DNA from: Beroe forskalii
Taxonomy: Eukaryota; Ctenophora; Nuda; Beroida; Beroidae
Direction of reading: 5' to 3'
Assembly: GCA_011033025.1 (NCBI GenBank)
Contig: WFMF01000378.1
Location: 62,001 to 126,000, forward strand
DNA: 64,000 nucleotides
Each line of letters starts with the position of its first letter. Position 1 is the stretch's first letter. Below, in pieces: positions 36,605 to 49,157 of this stretch. A program made the translations under genes and the position numbers. The notes under the pieces were generated by a model that was not told the origin of the DNA, searched no databases, and saw only the letters and a program-made list of their open reading frames with translations.

Positions 36605-37690
36605 ATGCCTAGATATGAGGTTAACAAAGTTTTGTTCAAACGAAAAGGACAACTTAGGACTCCAAAGAATTACCAGAACCCACAAGGGATCCAAGGTGTA
36701 TTAACACATACCAAAGGTGTTGAACTTATACCAAAAGTTCCAAAGTTCAGAAGTGGTCCAAATATACACAAAGGGTTAGTTATAGTTATGGAACAAGCAT
36801 ATGTACGTTTAAATGCGTACATTTAATTTCTAAGAACAGATTGTATTGCTGTTTTAATGCCATACTATTTAATTTAATGTAAAATTTAACAACTTGTACC
36901 ATCACGTTGCTGTTGTAATGCCACTCGATATGATAAAGATGTTCCTCAATTTAAAATTCCTTCAAAAGCACACAATTTTTGCGCGTCTTTATTGAGGCCT
37001 TTTTCAATCAAGCGGTCTGCACACATATGGGTAATATATCAAGTGGCTTCTTTAGTTTTAATACATTAGGTAACCATTGTAATTCTATATTCTTATTTTT
37101 AGGGCTGTAAGGCGGGTTATTCAATTGAAAACTCCATGGGATGTGAGAAGGGAGTTAGAACTGGCTCAAGTTGAAAGAGAAAATGTATCACTTCTAACCA
37201 AGACTCCTCCTTATTTGAATAGGGTATATAAATTTAATGAGTTCAGTGTTTCAAAACGAGAGGTATATGGCAAGTCCAATTATCTTGACTGTTAGGTGTT
37301 TTTTATGTAATATAATATTCAATTCATTTCAATTCATATGACAATCATATCATAGCTGTATATGCAATACAACATGTCCTTATTTTCACTCTCAATCAGG
37401 AGGAAGAAAATATTTATTTCTCTCTCATGAATTCCCTGAATGCAGAGAGGATAGAAAAAACTAAGAACTCTGAAGATACAATGTCACCTTTAGAGAGGCA
37501 GCTTATCAAGGCAGAAGAAAAGACTATAGAAAAAACAATTTGGAAATTGAGACGTAATGATGCTCCCAGAGAAACAGACAAAAAGTATAAGCCAGGAGAA
37601 ATAAGAGTTGACACTTATAATATAGACCATGGTTTGCAGGAAGATATGAGCAAATATAAAAAGGGTGATCCTGATTATCCTCTGGTGTGA
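36605..37690 (+). CDS. unrecognised 206-aa basic/charged protein, three exons
   Basis: Exons 36605-36774 (donor GG|GTTAGT, phase 2), 37103-37262 (acceptor TTTTTAG, donor GAG|GTATAT, phase 0) and 37400-37690 (acceptor CAATCAG, stop TGA). The phases agree and give 206 residues. It starts MPRYEVNKVLFKRKGQL, has a helical middle (KTPWDVRRELELAQVERENV) and a Lys/Glu-rich third exon, and ends KKGDPDYPLV. There is no signal peptide, membrane segment or Cys/His cluster. I do not recognise the family. Size and charge would suit a ribosomal-accessory, ciliary or scaffold protein, but that is a guess. The gene begins 360 bp after the TATDN1-like stop on the same strand. Confidence 0.7.
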
Positions 37691-38748
37691 GATTAAATTA
37701 TTGTGAATGTTTCATTTATACCTGATTGTGATGTTTTTACTTTTTTGGCACAAAGTTTTATAATTGGTGAGCTTGAGAACATTTTCCTGAAGGTGTCCAT
37801 GTTTCTCTGGGTAGGTATTATGATTGCTTATCTCTATAGCTCATACAAAATTTAAATATACATTTCATTTTATGGTAGATATTGGTGTTTGAGTTTATTT
37901 GAAATTGTCATTGTTTATCAAGAAGTTACATCGAACAAATTTTTGCCAATTTTCATCAAGTTTGTAATTGCATCTTGGCAATGGTAAAGTTTCAATATTT
38001 ATGCCACATGGAGTTGGTGAACAAATCATATTCAGCTCCCACTTATGTAGAGTTTGAATTGAATTGAATTGAAAATAATTTTTACAGCACAATTACAGTA
38101 TATATTTTTCCCACAGTTATATAAAGAAGCTTCTTGGTTGTGCTGAGGGAAAGCACTTAGCTAATCTTAAAGACTGTTAACAAGGCTACCCAAGTACCCA
38201 CTAAGGATATACCAATAATATAAGTGAATTCATATTTAGTGTCAATTGTAAAATCGAACTCTTTAAACAGTGCATACTTAATAAAATAAGTTAGTAGTTC
38301 ACTCTGGGTGAAAGATAACTTTTATTCCAACATTCATTCAAATTGAACACTTATCAGTCCTCAGAGAAGTTGCTTTAGGCATTGGAATGACAATTCAAAA
38401 TTTCATCATAATTGAAATAGTACAAAAAGATATTTTTATGCTCCTTGTTTAAGACAGGGAAATGTTTGTATGATTTTACTGTATTTGTACATAATTTGTT
38501 TTATTATTGACTGTGCTAATTATTCATTATATCATCTGTATATAAGGAACTGTAGATCTCTAAAATAACTTCAAAATTCTTAGAATACCTACTATTAGAA
38601 ACCTAGAGCTAGAATAGCAAAAATCTTTTTCCTTCTTTGAATTATAAAAAGGACAACATCTATAATAGAATTGAAAGACTCTTAAAAGTAGGATTCTTCG
38701 TGATGTCACACTGATGTACTTACATTTTGATCAAATTTTAGGAATAAA
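37691..38748. other. intergenic stretch with possible poly(A) signal at 38280
   Basis: No exon is recognised. AATAAA at 38280-38285 could serve the preceding gene, whose stop is 590 bp upstream. Confidence 0.35.
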
Positions 38749-40523
38749 ATGGGAGGTTTAGTATGGCTAGTTGGGATTATTATTATTCTTGTGGGACTAT
38801 TGCAGCTTCCTCTTCTTTGTGATCTTCTGAGATCCATTGCTCCAGACATGGCCCCTAAAAGAATTGTCGGCCCAGTTCTGGATACATGTGTAGTTCTTGT
38901 GATGTGGTAAGACCTTATTAAATACCTAAATATTTTCTCTTTCAATCGCAACCTGTATGATATATATTTTTCATTTAGTATAAGCTATGTGACCAACTTC
39001 TTTTTCAGTTTTGTATTCACAGCAGTATTTCACATGTTCTTCTGGGTTTTTCTGCCTGCCCATATAACATACAAAGACCCAAACAACTCTGAATTCTTCC
39101 ACAGAGCTTTATTTTGGTTTTTGTACCTCAACACTCTATCCAACTACATATGCTGTGTTTTCACCAAAGCTGGTTGGTGCTTTTACAAAGTCGGAAATAA
39201 AATGTTGCTTCATATTCCCGAGAGTTGTCAATTTTCTGTAGAACAGTGCTTATTTCCTTAGTAATGAGCATTTCTGAGAGATGATACAAGTAATCTCCCT
39301 GTGGTAGTTCGATAATGATAATAACAAATTTTCGTCAGGTAATCCACCGAAAGTGACCATAACACCTGATAATGCTATGTCAATATCTATTGAGAGCTGT
39401 ATTCCCAAAGAAAAGGTAAAATTATTCTATGCTTTACCTACTTATTGTTTGATATGTTGTCGTACACTGTACAGTAATATAGTAATATACAATGCCCTCA
39501 GCTTTATGACAATGCTAAAATACTTTAAGCAACCATCACGTTGTTTGCAATATTATCTTGAAATTCTGCTACGCCTACAGTTGAATTGGCTATCTTTCAG
39601 ATATGCCTCGAATGCAAGTGTGTCAAAGCAGAGACCACACATCACTGCTCAGTGTGTAAACAGTGTGTTCTGTACATGGATCATCACTGCCCCTTTGTCA
39701 TGGGGTGTGTGGGTCTTCACAACTTCCACTACTTTTACTCTTTCATGGTATGCATAATTTATAGATTAGTTATTTATATGACTTTGGAATTATTGTTTCG
39801 AATTCAATACTTTGGACCAAGATCGGTGTCGAAAACACGTCATGAAAACTGTTATTATCTTCAGGTTTATTTCTACTTTGGTATGTGGTATGCTGCTTAT
39901 CTTAGCTTCCCACCTTTTTGGCACTGTCACATCAGTTATTTTGAAAACAGATACTACAACTGTTCAGATGTAAGTTAAATTGGATTTTGTAATCTTGATT
40001 TTACTATAATATGTGCATTTTTTTCATAATGTTTACTGTAGGTACAGTAACTAGGTACCAAATAAGTTTGCTGTTGATGAGATCATTGAAATTTTGTCGA
40101 AAAGTTGGTTTTTGTACATTATTATCTGTTTTGTAATGAAATCTGTTTTCTCAGCTGAGTATTGCCAGCATCCTGAGCTGTGTCGTCTGTTTCAACCTTA
40201 TTGGAGCAACTCTCCTCAACTCCTTCAACTTCATAGCCCTCTTCTCCAGTTCATCTGCCATGACATGTCTTATTGAGAGCATGAACTATGGCATCCTCCC
40301 TGCTGCCAGAACCCTTCTTAGTCAGGTGTCTCTCAGTAGTATCAGTGACACCCGGTCAAGACTGCATGTTCTGCTGTTGTCAAAGAGGAAACACCTCGTT
40401 TTGTTCCTGGTGCCTCCTGTTGTCACTGCCCTCAGACTCTTTGCTGCTCACTGTCTCTCTAGAAAGAGGACTATTAACTTTACCTTCCCCAAGCTTCCTA
40501 AAAGGGCACAGTCAATGGCGTGA
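38749..40523 (+). CDS. DHHC-type protein S-acyltransferase
   Basis: Six exons: 38749-38906, 39009-39172, 39339-39415, 39601-39747, 39865-39969 and 40155-40523, all GT-AG with matching phases; 339 residues. The fourth exon carries the Cys-rich domain with the catalytic DHHC at residues 160-163 (HHCSVCKQCVLYMDHHCPF). Membrane segments are visible at the N-terminus (WLVGIIIILVGLLQLPLL), in exon 2 (AVFHMFFWVFLPA), in exon 5 (FYFGMWYAAYLSF) and in exon 6 (ILSCVVCFNLIGATLLNSF). The enzyme takes palmitate from acyl-CoA and attaches it to Cys residues of membrane proteins. DHHC-PF-VMGCVG differs from the common DHHC-PW-NNCVG, so it is a divergent member; I do not assign a number. The C-terminal tail is basic. 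The first ATG follows an AAATTTTAG splice-like site by 7 nt. Confidence 0.92.
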
Positions 40524-41100
40524 TTTCTACTGAAAATTTGGGGGTTAAAGCAAATTGTTGGACAACTGGACGCCTATAGATTTAACTAATAGATACAATT
40601 AGGTCAATTTATCATTATGAATTTTATGATATTGATACTTGGCAGTTGATAGCTATTGTTGACGTTTTTTTCTACTTGTGGCTGATTCATGTAATTCTGA
40701 TTCTTGATTTATTATGTTATTATCTCTTGTCAATGCATGCCTTGATCGTGAAATGCAATGATGTATAGTTAGAGTTGTAATATAGATTGTTGTCTCTGGA
40801 TTTTACTACCTTCTGTGCTCTTGATCTTGTTAACTAATCTAAATGTTACATTTGTAATTTTCACCCTTTTACTCTTAGTATTTTCTTTGAAGAAAAGTTA
40901 ATGGTCAATATCACAATTGAAAGATTTTTCCATTAAAAAGTTAAAATACCTATCACTCGCCTCTTGATATTTACATTTTAGATAAATCCGATTGGAGCAC
41001 AAATTAATTTCTCTCTTGGCTAACGGTTAATAGAAAATAACTTCTGCTTCAAATTTAAGAACCTAAACTACTAAAGTACCTATCGCATGTGTTGTGTAGC
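40524..41100. other. 3' flank and intergenic stretch
   Basis: AT-rich, with no gene seen. Confidence 0.35.
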
Positions 41101-41531
41101 ATGGTAGATGGGGACAATTCGAGGGATGAGTTACACTTGAACGACCACCCTGACCTTCCAGAAGCAGACGATGATGGACAGCAGGACGAAAATGCAGGTT
41201 TGTATTCTAAAGCCTGCTTGGACTCTTGATCTTATCATCGCTGACTTCTAACCATTTGCTTCGTAAATACCTCAACCATCGTTTTCTTAGAACTGTTGAT
41301 ATCTAGACCATCAGCTTCTTCTTGCTGAAACACCACCATCCTCCAAGACATTACATCCCTATTCCAGGACAGGCAGAGGAGGAGGAAATAAGGCTGATAA
41401 TGGAGGACATGGAAAGGATAGAGCAGTACCTGGACAAAGTGGCCCAGCAGAGTGACGACCTCACCGAACGAGTCAAGGAATTCGTCGAGGAGTTCTATAA
41501 AACTCAAACCCAACCCCCACCTGACTCATAA
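41101..41531 (+). CDS. BBLN: bublin coiled-coil protein (UPF0184 family)
   Basis: Two exons, 41101-41197 and 41368-41531, join in phase 1 to give 86 residues; human bublin is 83. The N-terminal half is acidic (PEADDDGQQDEN). The second exon is one coiled coil (EEIRLIMEDMERIEQYLDKV, QQSDDLTERVKEFVEEF). Spacing of hydrophobic residues and the LD-x5-DxLxxRxxE pattern match bublin. Known members are intermediate-filament-associated proteins at apical membranes. The exon pair is compact, with a 170-nt intron. The start follows a TTGTGTAG site by 1 nt. Identity rests on a short alignment from memory, so it is probable rather than certain. Confidence 0.75.
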
Positions 41532-42192
41532 CACTAACAAATGTACATCTCTGAAATGAAACCCTATTCATGAACGAGAATTCTAACTCGTAGCATACCC
41601 ATGGCACTACATGGTAATTTTCATTGATCATGAACTGATCAGTGCGTCTTCAAAAGCAAATATTTACATATATCCCTTGGCAGTGGACCTCAAGCTGCCT
41701 TCTGAACCACCAGCTACATGCCTTTATTCTCGTGACACTGAGCTGTTTGATGCGTTTTACCATTTCACATTAGCCTATATAGGGGTAAAAAGCACTTTAT
41801 TTACATGCAACGCATTTTATTCCGTTGCAACCATGGTCTATTGAAACAATTTCTTTGATCTACCACTCACAACTACAGTCACATTATACCATCCTCACTC
41901 TCAACTCTGCTGCCCCTCCTATAATCTGCTGGTATAGGTCCAAACCCCACACCGTATTATTTCCTTATTGGAATAATATTGCCCCCTATTCATGTTTTAC
42001 ATTACAGTACACAATATACGGTATACGTCACATGTGGTGTACTATATATCATATGATATTATAATACTCGATTGTACAGTTCGTTTGTCAATCGTATTGA
42101 GCTCCGTGTGTACTGTACAAGTTAGTTTTTAGACCAGGTGAGCAGGTGACTTGTATTATAACAACAGAGTTATAACTAACAAAGTGTTGTGA
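41532..42192. other. 3' flank and intergenic stretch
   Basis: No supported exon. Confidence 0.35.
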
Positions 42193-42786
42193 TTACTACA
42201 GCCATAGCTGCCGAACTGCCCTCCTTTTGGGAGGGCGCCCTCCCATGCCCTCCATTTGCCCTCCTTTCGGACCTTGCCCACCTTTTTGGAGGGCAAATCT
42301 GAAAATTTACCTATAATTCTGATAATTTACTCAAAATTCTGAAAATCCATCTAATATGCACTATCTCGGATCACATTTTTAGTCGTTCCCTAAAAAAAAG
42401 GTCGCCATTTTTTGAAAATTTACCTACCAAGCACTATCTCGGATCGATTTTGAAAATTTACCTATCAAGCACTATCTCGAATCAATTTTGAAAATTTACC
42501 TAGTTAGCATCCTTAAAATTTATGTATAATTCACCAAAAAATCTAAAAATTTACCTGAAATTCTGAAAGTTTACCTACAAATGTGAAAATTTACCTAATA
42601 AGCACTATCTCGGATTCAATTTTTAGGCGACGTCCAAAAAAAAAAAAAAAAAAAAAAAAGGTCGCCATATATTTTCTCAAATACACTCACGGAAATTGCC
42701 CTCCCTTCAACGCTATTTGCCCTCCCAAATGGGGCAAAAAAGTGCCCTCCCAAAGGATTTTCAAGAGTCGGCAGCTATTACTACAG
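42193..42786. mobile_element. 0.58-kb non-autonomous transposon with 9-bp target duplication
   Basis: The direct repeat TTACTACAG flanks the element (42193-42201 and 42778-42786). The ends are inverted: ATAGCTGCCGA on the left, TCGGCAGCTA on the right. Subterminal GCCCTCC repeats sit in opposite orientations. The middle has about eight GAAAATTTACCT units with CACTATCTCGGATC and a run of 20 or more A near 42640. No transposase. An 8-9-bp duplication fits hAT or Mutator-like elements. Confidence 0.8.
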
Positions 42787-43367
42787 CACTAATATATAAA
42801 ATATATATGTGTGTTTGTGTTTTACTGAGAGGAACAAGTTAATAGTATGATACCTTTATATGTGTTATATATGTTTACGGGGGACTATATATATTATTAT
42901 TACCTTTTGTACTGTGTTGTTTTCAGTGCGGTGCTTTGGCCCCCTCTCACAGTATCTAGCTGTTTTTGTTGTTGTACTATTATCATCAGCTCCGCTGTAC
43001 ATTTTAGTAACGATTTCCTCCATATTCGCTGGTCGAATGATGGTTTGATGATCTGAGAGTTTGATTTATTTCTGTTTGCTCGGTAGTTATTTAGAATTTA
43101 CTGATGTTAAATTTTTGTTTTGCCTTAATTGTGAGAGATTTCTTATTATTGTTACTGTCACTGGTTCCATACCTATTGCATGATTTATTGACTAAATCTA
43201 CTACCATTTACCAAGTTCAAATAGACTCACGATTCTTTCCATTGGACAACTGCACATAATTTCCCTATCGTAGACCTTGTCTCCTACCGTACCTATACCA
43301 GCAGATTAGGGGCCCATCGTAAGTCCTTCTCCCTAACTTAGCGCTAACACGATGTCTCACAAGAGAA

Positions 43368-46300
43368 ATGGAAGAACTGAGTCCCTCGGCTGGAGTATCC
43401 AGGAGATCTGACCCCTCCACATCAGCAGCAGCAGCAGCAGCAGCAGGTAGTTCTACTGCTACTCCTACCACTCCCCCTACCACCCCACCTCCTCAAACCA
43501 CTGAAACCACCCCCAAACCCACCTCCAAGAAGAAGAAAAAGAAGAGTAAGGGCGGTGGGAAGAACATGGGGAGCAGTCTGAAGGAACAGCAACAACAGGA
43601 TGGGCCTCACTCGGAGGCGATGCCACTCATTGTCAACGATCCGGGGCACTCCTCGCTGGCTCTGCAAGCTATGGATGAGCTGAGGAAGAAGAGGGCTTTC
43701 TGTGATGTGCTCATTGCTGTCGAGGTGAGGGGGATGCTTCGGGTTTTTTTTTGTTCTTCTCAGCTTATGGATGGAGCAAAGATTATAATATCAAGCTGAT
43801 CATATTTGTTTTTTTTGTTGGTTCCTTCATTTCACCGTGATCTCCATTTATAAATTTAAACTCTCTCGCTCCCTTCAGGAATGTGACATATCAGCTCACA
43901 GACTGGTACTAGCTGCCAGTAGTTCCTACTTCTATGCCATGTTCACCAACAAACTACATGAGAGTACCTCTAAAAAGGTAGGTGATATAACAAAAGTAAG
44001 ACATACTTTAGAAAATGGGACCTATTGTAAATAATTATTTTCGAATCTCGTTTTTAGAAGAATCTAAGAATGGTCTTATTGAAGCATGAATAAAACTCTA
44101 GTCTGCTTTCTCAGATCGAGATAAAGAACGTGGATTCTCAGACAATGCAGAACTTGGTTAACTACGCTTACACTTCACAGATTGAAATCAGGAAAGATAA
44201 CGTACAGGTGAGGCTTTCTTCTGGTATGCAATAATTTCTCACATCATTCCTCTTTGTATCATGATAAAGTTAAAGCCCATGCTATCAGACTACCCCACTC
44301 AAACTTGAAGCGAGGATTCAGATGAATATGATATGGTTGAAACCTCACCTATGTTGTATCAATAGAATCATTAAAATCATTAAAATCATGATTTTCATAA
44401 ACTTTTCCGGTGCTAGGTGTTGCTAGCGGCAGCTGGTCTGCTCCAGTTCGACAAAGTCCAGGAGATCTGCACGGACTTCATAAAGCGGGAACTGACCCCC
44501 TACAACTGTATCGGGATCTACAACTACGCAGACCGGTACGGTTTCGTGGACCTGCTCCGGGCTGCTGATGACTTCGCTAAGCGTCACTTTGTGGAGCTGT
44601 GTCAGAGCGAGGAGTTCCTGACCCTGGAGAAGGGAAGGGTGCTCCAGCTGGCGTCCAGTAATGAGTTGAACGTGCTGGTCGAGTCCAAGGTGGGTGGGTA
44701 AGAGTGGTGGTGAGGATTATTGGAGAAGTTGAAAGTCTTGTGGTCTGGTAGTAACTCCTGGAAATTGGAAAGCTGTGAAATTGAGTGTAAGGCGAACGAA
44801 AGTTTTGGCAAATCCAAGTTTTAAGCGTTTGAAAGCGTTATAAATCGTGTTAATTTAATTTTCTTCTCTCCCCTGAACAACACTCCACTCACTCACTATC
44901 CCCACTTGTTAGGTGTACGAGGGTGTCATGACTTGGATAAGACACGATGTCCCTAACCGGGGTCCGTTCCTCTCAGAGCTTCTCACTGCTGTCAGACTCC
45001 CTCTCATATCCTCCAAATACCTCGTAGATCACATCGAGAAGGTGAGAAATGCGAACTTCCTTGAGCTTCTATTTCATTTTAATCAGCTTACCTAACCTCT
45101 CTGCCAAATTTCAGAATTTGATAAACTTTACAAGCTTTACAATCCCCATATAACTTCACAATCCCAAAATAATCATTAACTCGGCACATCTTAGATTCCT
45201 CTGATTCCCTTGATAATAGGTACCTTACTTCTCCCCTCCTCAGGAGGAGCTGATAACAGAGAACGAGGGGTGCCGGGCGATGGTGGAAGCCGCCAAGAAC
45301 CACCACATCCTGCCAGAGCACGCCACCTCGCCCTCGGAGCTGGTGACGGCACAGTCCGTGCCCCGACACGCCTACGACTCCGAGGGGTTGTACGTGTTCG
45401 GGGGATACCACCGGACTGTCCTAAGGACAGGGGAGATGTACGATGCGAACACTGATGTTTGGAGGTACTGGAGGGATATAAGGGACAGAATTCACGCTTC
45501 ATGCTAATTGTTATACTGTTGATATAAGGCAGTTTGAAGGAGGAAAACTTTAATTTCCCATAACCATTGAATATTGGTTATTTAATAACTTATTAAATTT
45601 AATGGTTATTTTTGCTGTCTACTCAATATCCCAAATGATTCCTTCAGTATCCCAGTCGCTAACCCCCTCCCTCGCCCCAGAGAGCTCCCCATGATGGAAT
45701 GTCAGAGGTACGGCCCGGGCAGTGCCCGACTGGAGGGTCTGCTCTACGTAGCAGGAGGACACGACTCCTGCTTCCACCTCGCCTCTGTGGAGTGTTTCAA
45801 CCCTCGGACCATGGAGTGGTGCAAGGCGGCCCCCATGCTGGACCAGCGCTTCGGAGTGGCGCTGGGCGAGCTGAACGGCTGGCTGTACGCGGTGGGAGGG
45901 CGTGATTCCAAGGAGCGCCACGCCTCGGTGGAGTGTTACGACGCCACGCTGGACTCCTGGAAGTACGTGAACAAGATGTCCTTCCCCCGGTCAGGGGTGG
46001 GGCTGGGCGTGCTGAACGGGGGGCTGCACGCCGTGGGGGGCTACGACGGACACAGCGACCTGGCGTCCGTGGAGCGGTACGACCCGCGCGTGGGGGAGTG
46101 GCACAGCATCTACCCCATGAACCACGCCCGCACGCTGTGCGGCGTGGCCGTGCTCAACACTTCGCTCTACGTGGTGGGCGGGCGGTGCGGGCAGAACAAA
46201 CTCGCGACGGTGGAGTGCTACGAGCCGCGCACCAACACCTGGTCCCTGGTGGAACCACTCACTGTCTCCCGGGATGGGCACGGGCTGGGGGCGCTCAATG

Positions 46301-46440
46301 GGAGACTCTACGCGGTAGGGGGGAAGACTGACACAACCAAGTTGGAGGCGGTGGAGTGTTACGATCCCGTTCTGGACTCCTGGTCACTCGTCACACCCAT
46401 GTTTGACAAACGGAACATTGTAACTCTGGCAGTCATTTGA
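43368..46440 (+). CDS. BTB-BACK-Kelch protein (KLHL family), cullin-3 adaptor
   Basis: Seven exons: 43368-43724, 43879-43977, 44115-44207, 44417-44689, 44913-45041, 45244-45464 and 45681-46440; phases agree, 643 residues. The first about 95 residues are low-complexity (poly-Ala, Thr/Pro, a KKKKKK run). The BTB domain follows (FCDVLIAVEECDISAHRLVL, SYFYAMFT), then BACK (TDFIKRELTPYNCIGIYNYA, LPLISSKYLVDHI). From about residue 365 come six Kelch blades with GG-x-Y-x6-W spacing (YVAGGHD, YAVGGRDS, HAVGGYDG, YVVGGRCG, YAVGGKTD). Family members link substrates to the CUL3 ubiquitin ligase. It is closest in style to the diablo/KLHL20-like group, but I do not fix an orthologue. ATG 43352 opens only a short frame; 43368 is the coding start. 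Exon GC is high compared with nearby genes. Confidence 0.93.
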
Positions 46441-46532
46441 CGTGTGATATGCAGGATACGTACGTTGAGTGCATATCTGTACGTTTGTTTCACGTTGCTT
46501 GAAGGTATTATTTATTTGAGTTGACTCAGTTT

Positions 46533-46538
46533 AATAAA
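46533..46538 (+). terminator. polyadenylation signal
   Basis: AATAAA 93 nt after the stop codon of the Kelch gene. Confidence 0.65.
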
Positions 46539-46819
46539 GAGACCCACGTGTAATTGTAAGCTGCACTGGATGGAATGGGACGGACTATTTGCTTATTTGA
46601 TAAATAAATCAGACACCTTCAACCTGCGAACTAACGAGTTTTTATTACCTGACGAAGTCACAAGCTTTGAATCTTACGAATTCCTTAGACAGTTAAATAG
46701 ATTACAGTAAAGCAGTTAGTTCTCACATCCTAATGCACAATCAATTTGAGCTGTCTTGAACTTTTGCAATACACGTTTATTGCATACATGAACCTACGTT
46801 ACTATTTTACTGTCATTTA

Positions 46820-46949
46820 TGGGTAAATTGAGCGATCCGTCTAGGCCAGTATCACGCCAGTATCGCACCAGTATCACACCAGTATCACGCCTACCTCACG
46901 CCGTTATCGCGTGATACTGGCCTAGACGGATCACTCAATTTTGAACCCA
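46820..46949. mobile_element. 130-bp MITE, nearly a full hairpin
   Basis: The arms AATTGAGCGATCCGTCTAGG and CCTAGACGGATCACTCAATT are reverse complements with one mismatch. They continue inward through CCAGTATCACGC / GCGTGATACTGG. Four CAGTATC-type units occupy the inner left side. Confidence 0.85.
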
Positions 46950-47792
46950 CTTATCGTATATCGAGTAAATGTTTTAACTTCACTACTAGATAGATTTGGA
47001 CAGCCTGAGGTGATCTATCGCTGTGGTCAATTGACAGCGTTTTATTTAATACGTGATAGTTTGAATGTTTGAAGGTATGACTAGAAATAGCTATCTGAGA
47101 CCTGAGTATCTATAGTATCGAAATGATTAATGATATATTCAAACCTTATTACTAGCTTTTGATTCAAACCTTCCCATCAGCTTTATCAGTATTTATTTAA
47201 AGTAGACACAATACATGAAAATTAAAAATAAATGCTTTTAAATTAAAGATTTGTTTATAGATAAACCTAAGAGAACCCATTCACTCAATGAAATATTATT
47301 GCATGCTGCATGATCACAACGATGGTTATCGTGAAAACATTAGAATACTTTTATCATTTATTGTTTATTGATTCAATTATAAACGATCAACTGTTACAAT
47401 TACTTAGATTCCCAGCATAGCCAACTGGAGTTGATGAAAACCCTGAAGCTATACTTCGTTTCTGTGTAAAGTGCCATGGTCTTATAGATCATACAATCGA
47501 ATTATCATTGTCATTCTATGTTAATAATAATATACCTATCAATGACAATTATTTCAATGGATTTGTATATTGAAAATGTAGTTTTATTTGCATACAATCT
47601 GCCTTCAGTTAGATGAGGCTAAGCTATGTCCAAAGTTATCTTACTTCCCAACTACTATCAAACTGTGTATAACTACCTTAATCATAGAAAAATTTAAATC
47701 ATTTAATGAAGGGTCAACCAGGGGTCATTAGTGTATCATAATATAACCAATTTCTAGCTTATTTTTTATTTATTAGTCCCAATGTATACAGT
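46950..47792. other. intergenic stretch before the F-box cluster
   Basis: AT-rich, no gene seen. It ends in a TTTTTTATTTATTAG splice-like site at 47776, 16 nt before the start of the first F-box gene. Confidence 0.35.
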
Positions 47793-49157
47793 ATGGCATG
47801 GCTTGTTAGAATAAATGAAATGGTATGGGACATTCTTGATAGTTTCCTTTTCAGAAGACCTCTCCCCCGTCAAATCCCCCAGATTAACGTCGAGGTTTCC
47901 ATTGCCTCTGTTTCTTGTGAGCCATGTGACCCCACCCACCCATCAATCCACATTCTGAACAATGACTGCCTCTACCTTGTGCTGTCTTATCTTGATATTG
48001 TGGACATGATGAAGACTGTACTGGTTTGTAAAAGGTGGTATAATCTGTGTCTCAGCAGAATGGCAAGGCTCAGTGTCTTGAGAATCAACAATGAACTATC
48101 ATCCTTGCACTTAGCGTATTTGTTGAAATTAACGAAGGAAAACTTGAAGCGTCTTGAAATATCTAACTTCTCTCTGGGATTTGATGTCTTCCAGTGTTCA
48201 AGAGCTATTGGTGATTTTTGTCCTAATCTTTTGGAGTTAAACTTATCTGATATGAAGATTGACAGGCACGTTGACCTGTCTAGTAACTTACCACCTCGGC
48301 TTTCATCACTTGTTTTGAAGGGCTGTGGTACATTGAACGAAAAAATCCTCAGAAAAATATTAGGGAGTTTTTGTGATACACTTCAATTCTTGGATCTATC
48401 ATATTGTCACCATGAAGAGTTTCTTGTTGGAAATACCGAAAGAATGAGTATTTTAAAGAATTTGAAGGTGTTTAAGGCCCGAAAACTGAGGTTCCAATAT
48501 AACTATAATTATGTTTCAATATCAATTGAATACATAACTTCCCTGCTTCAATTGATGCCCAACTTAGAAGAATTGAATTTGAACGATAATAAATTTGTTG
48601 GTAGAGAATACGGAAGGCTGTTCGACATCATCTCACAAGCATGCCCTAAACTAAAATCGTTGAATCTGGGGTATTGTGAACTTAAATCTCAGCCTTGTGT
48701 TAGTCGGGCATTGAAAAACCTTCAGTTTCTTGATACACTTAACATGGATGAACTTTCCACCGAGTATTGGGATTTCAAGGAACTGATCAAAGGAACGCTG
48801 GCAAATTGCAAGAACTTATCCAACCTGTCTTTACAGAATTCCTGCATTTCAGACGAAGAGCTTGTTCTCCTAATATCGGAGGTAAAGTCACTACAGTGCC
48901 TCAACGTACGGTGTTGTGGCCTGTGCATTGACGGTAGCTTTCTTGACAAATGTCGAGATATCGTTAAAGAGTCCCCCCTGAGGATTTATATTCAAGGTGC
49001 ATGTCTTGAAATGGCCCATTTTGCAGATGGTTATAGCTTTCGGGATCTAGTTTATCCTCAACTAGATTCCGATGATGAGATTGAAGAGGAATCACATGAT
49101 TCTGACACAGATTTTTCTTTTAGTTCCCTATCTGACTCCTATTATGATTCTGATTGA
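47793..49157 (+). CDS. F-box/leucine-rich repeat protein, tandem copy A
   Basis: A single-exon frame of 454 residues. The N-terminus is short and unlike the other copies. An F-box follows at about 48-80 (NNDCLYLVLSYLDIVDMMKT, VCKRWYNLC) and then LRR units (LLELNLSDMKI, LQFLDLSYCH, LEELNLNDNKF, LKSLNLGYCEL, LSNLSLQNSCI, LQCLNVRCC). The tail is acidic (DSDDEIEEESHDSDTDFSF). F-box proteins bind SKP1 in an SCF ubiquitin ligase, and LRRs usually pick the substrate. It is the first of three head-to-tail paralogues; its F-box region is nearly identical in DNA to copy B, while the LRRs are more diverged. Confidence 0.88.
   Translation: MAWLVRINEMVWDILDSFLFRRPLPRQIPQINVEVSIASVSCEPCDPTHPSIHILNNDCLYLVLSYLDIVDMMKTVLVCKRWYNLCLSRMARLSVLRINNELSSLHLAYLLKLTKENLKRLEISNFSLGFDVFQCSRAIGDFCPNLLELNLSDMKIDRHVDLSSNLPPRLSSLVLKGCGTLNEKILRKILGSFCDTLQFLDLSYCHHEEFLVGNTERMSILKNLKVFKARKLRFQYNYNYVSISIEYITSLLQLMPNLEELNLNDNKFVGREYGRLFDIISQACPKLKSLNLGYCELKSQPCVSRALKNLQFLDTLNMDELSTEYWDFKELIKGTLANCKNLSNLSLQNSCISDEELVLLISEVKSLQCLNVRCCGLCIDGSFLDKCRDIVKESPLRIYIQGACLEMAHFADGYSFRDLVYPQLDSDDEIEEESHDSDTDFSFSSLSDSYYDSD

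Noticed and set aside
45933-46331. 132-aa frame overlapping the Kelch exon in another phase
   Set aside because: Shadow of GC-rich coding DNA; Arg/Gly-rich without domain.
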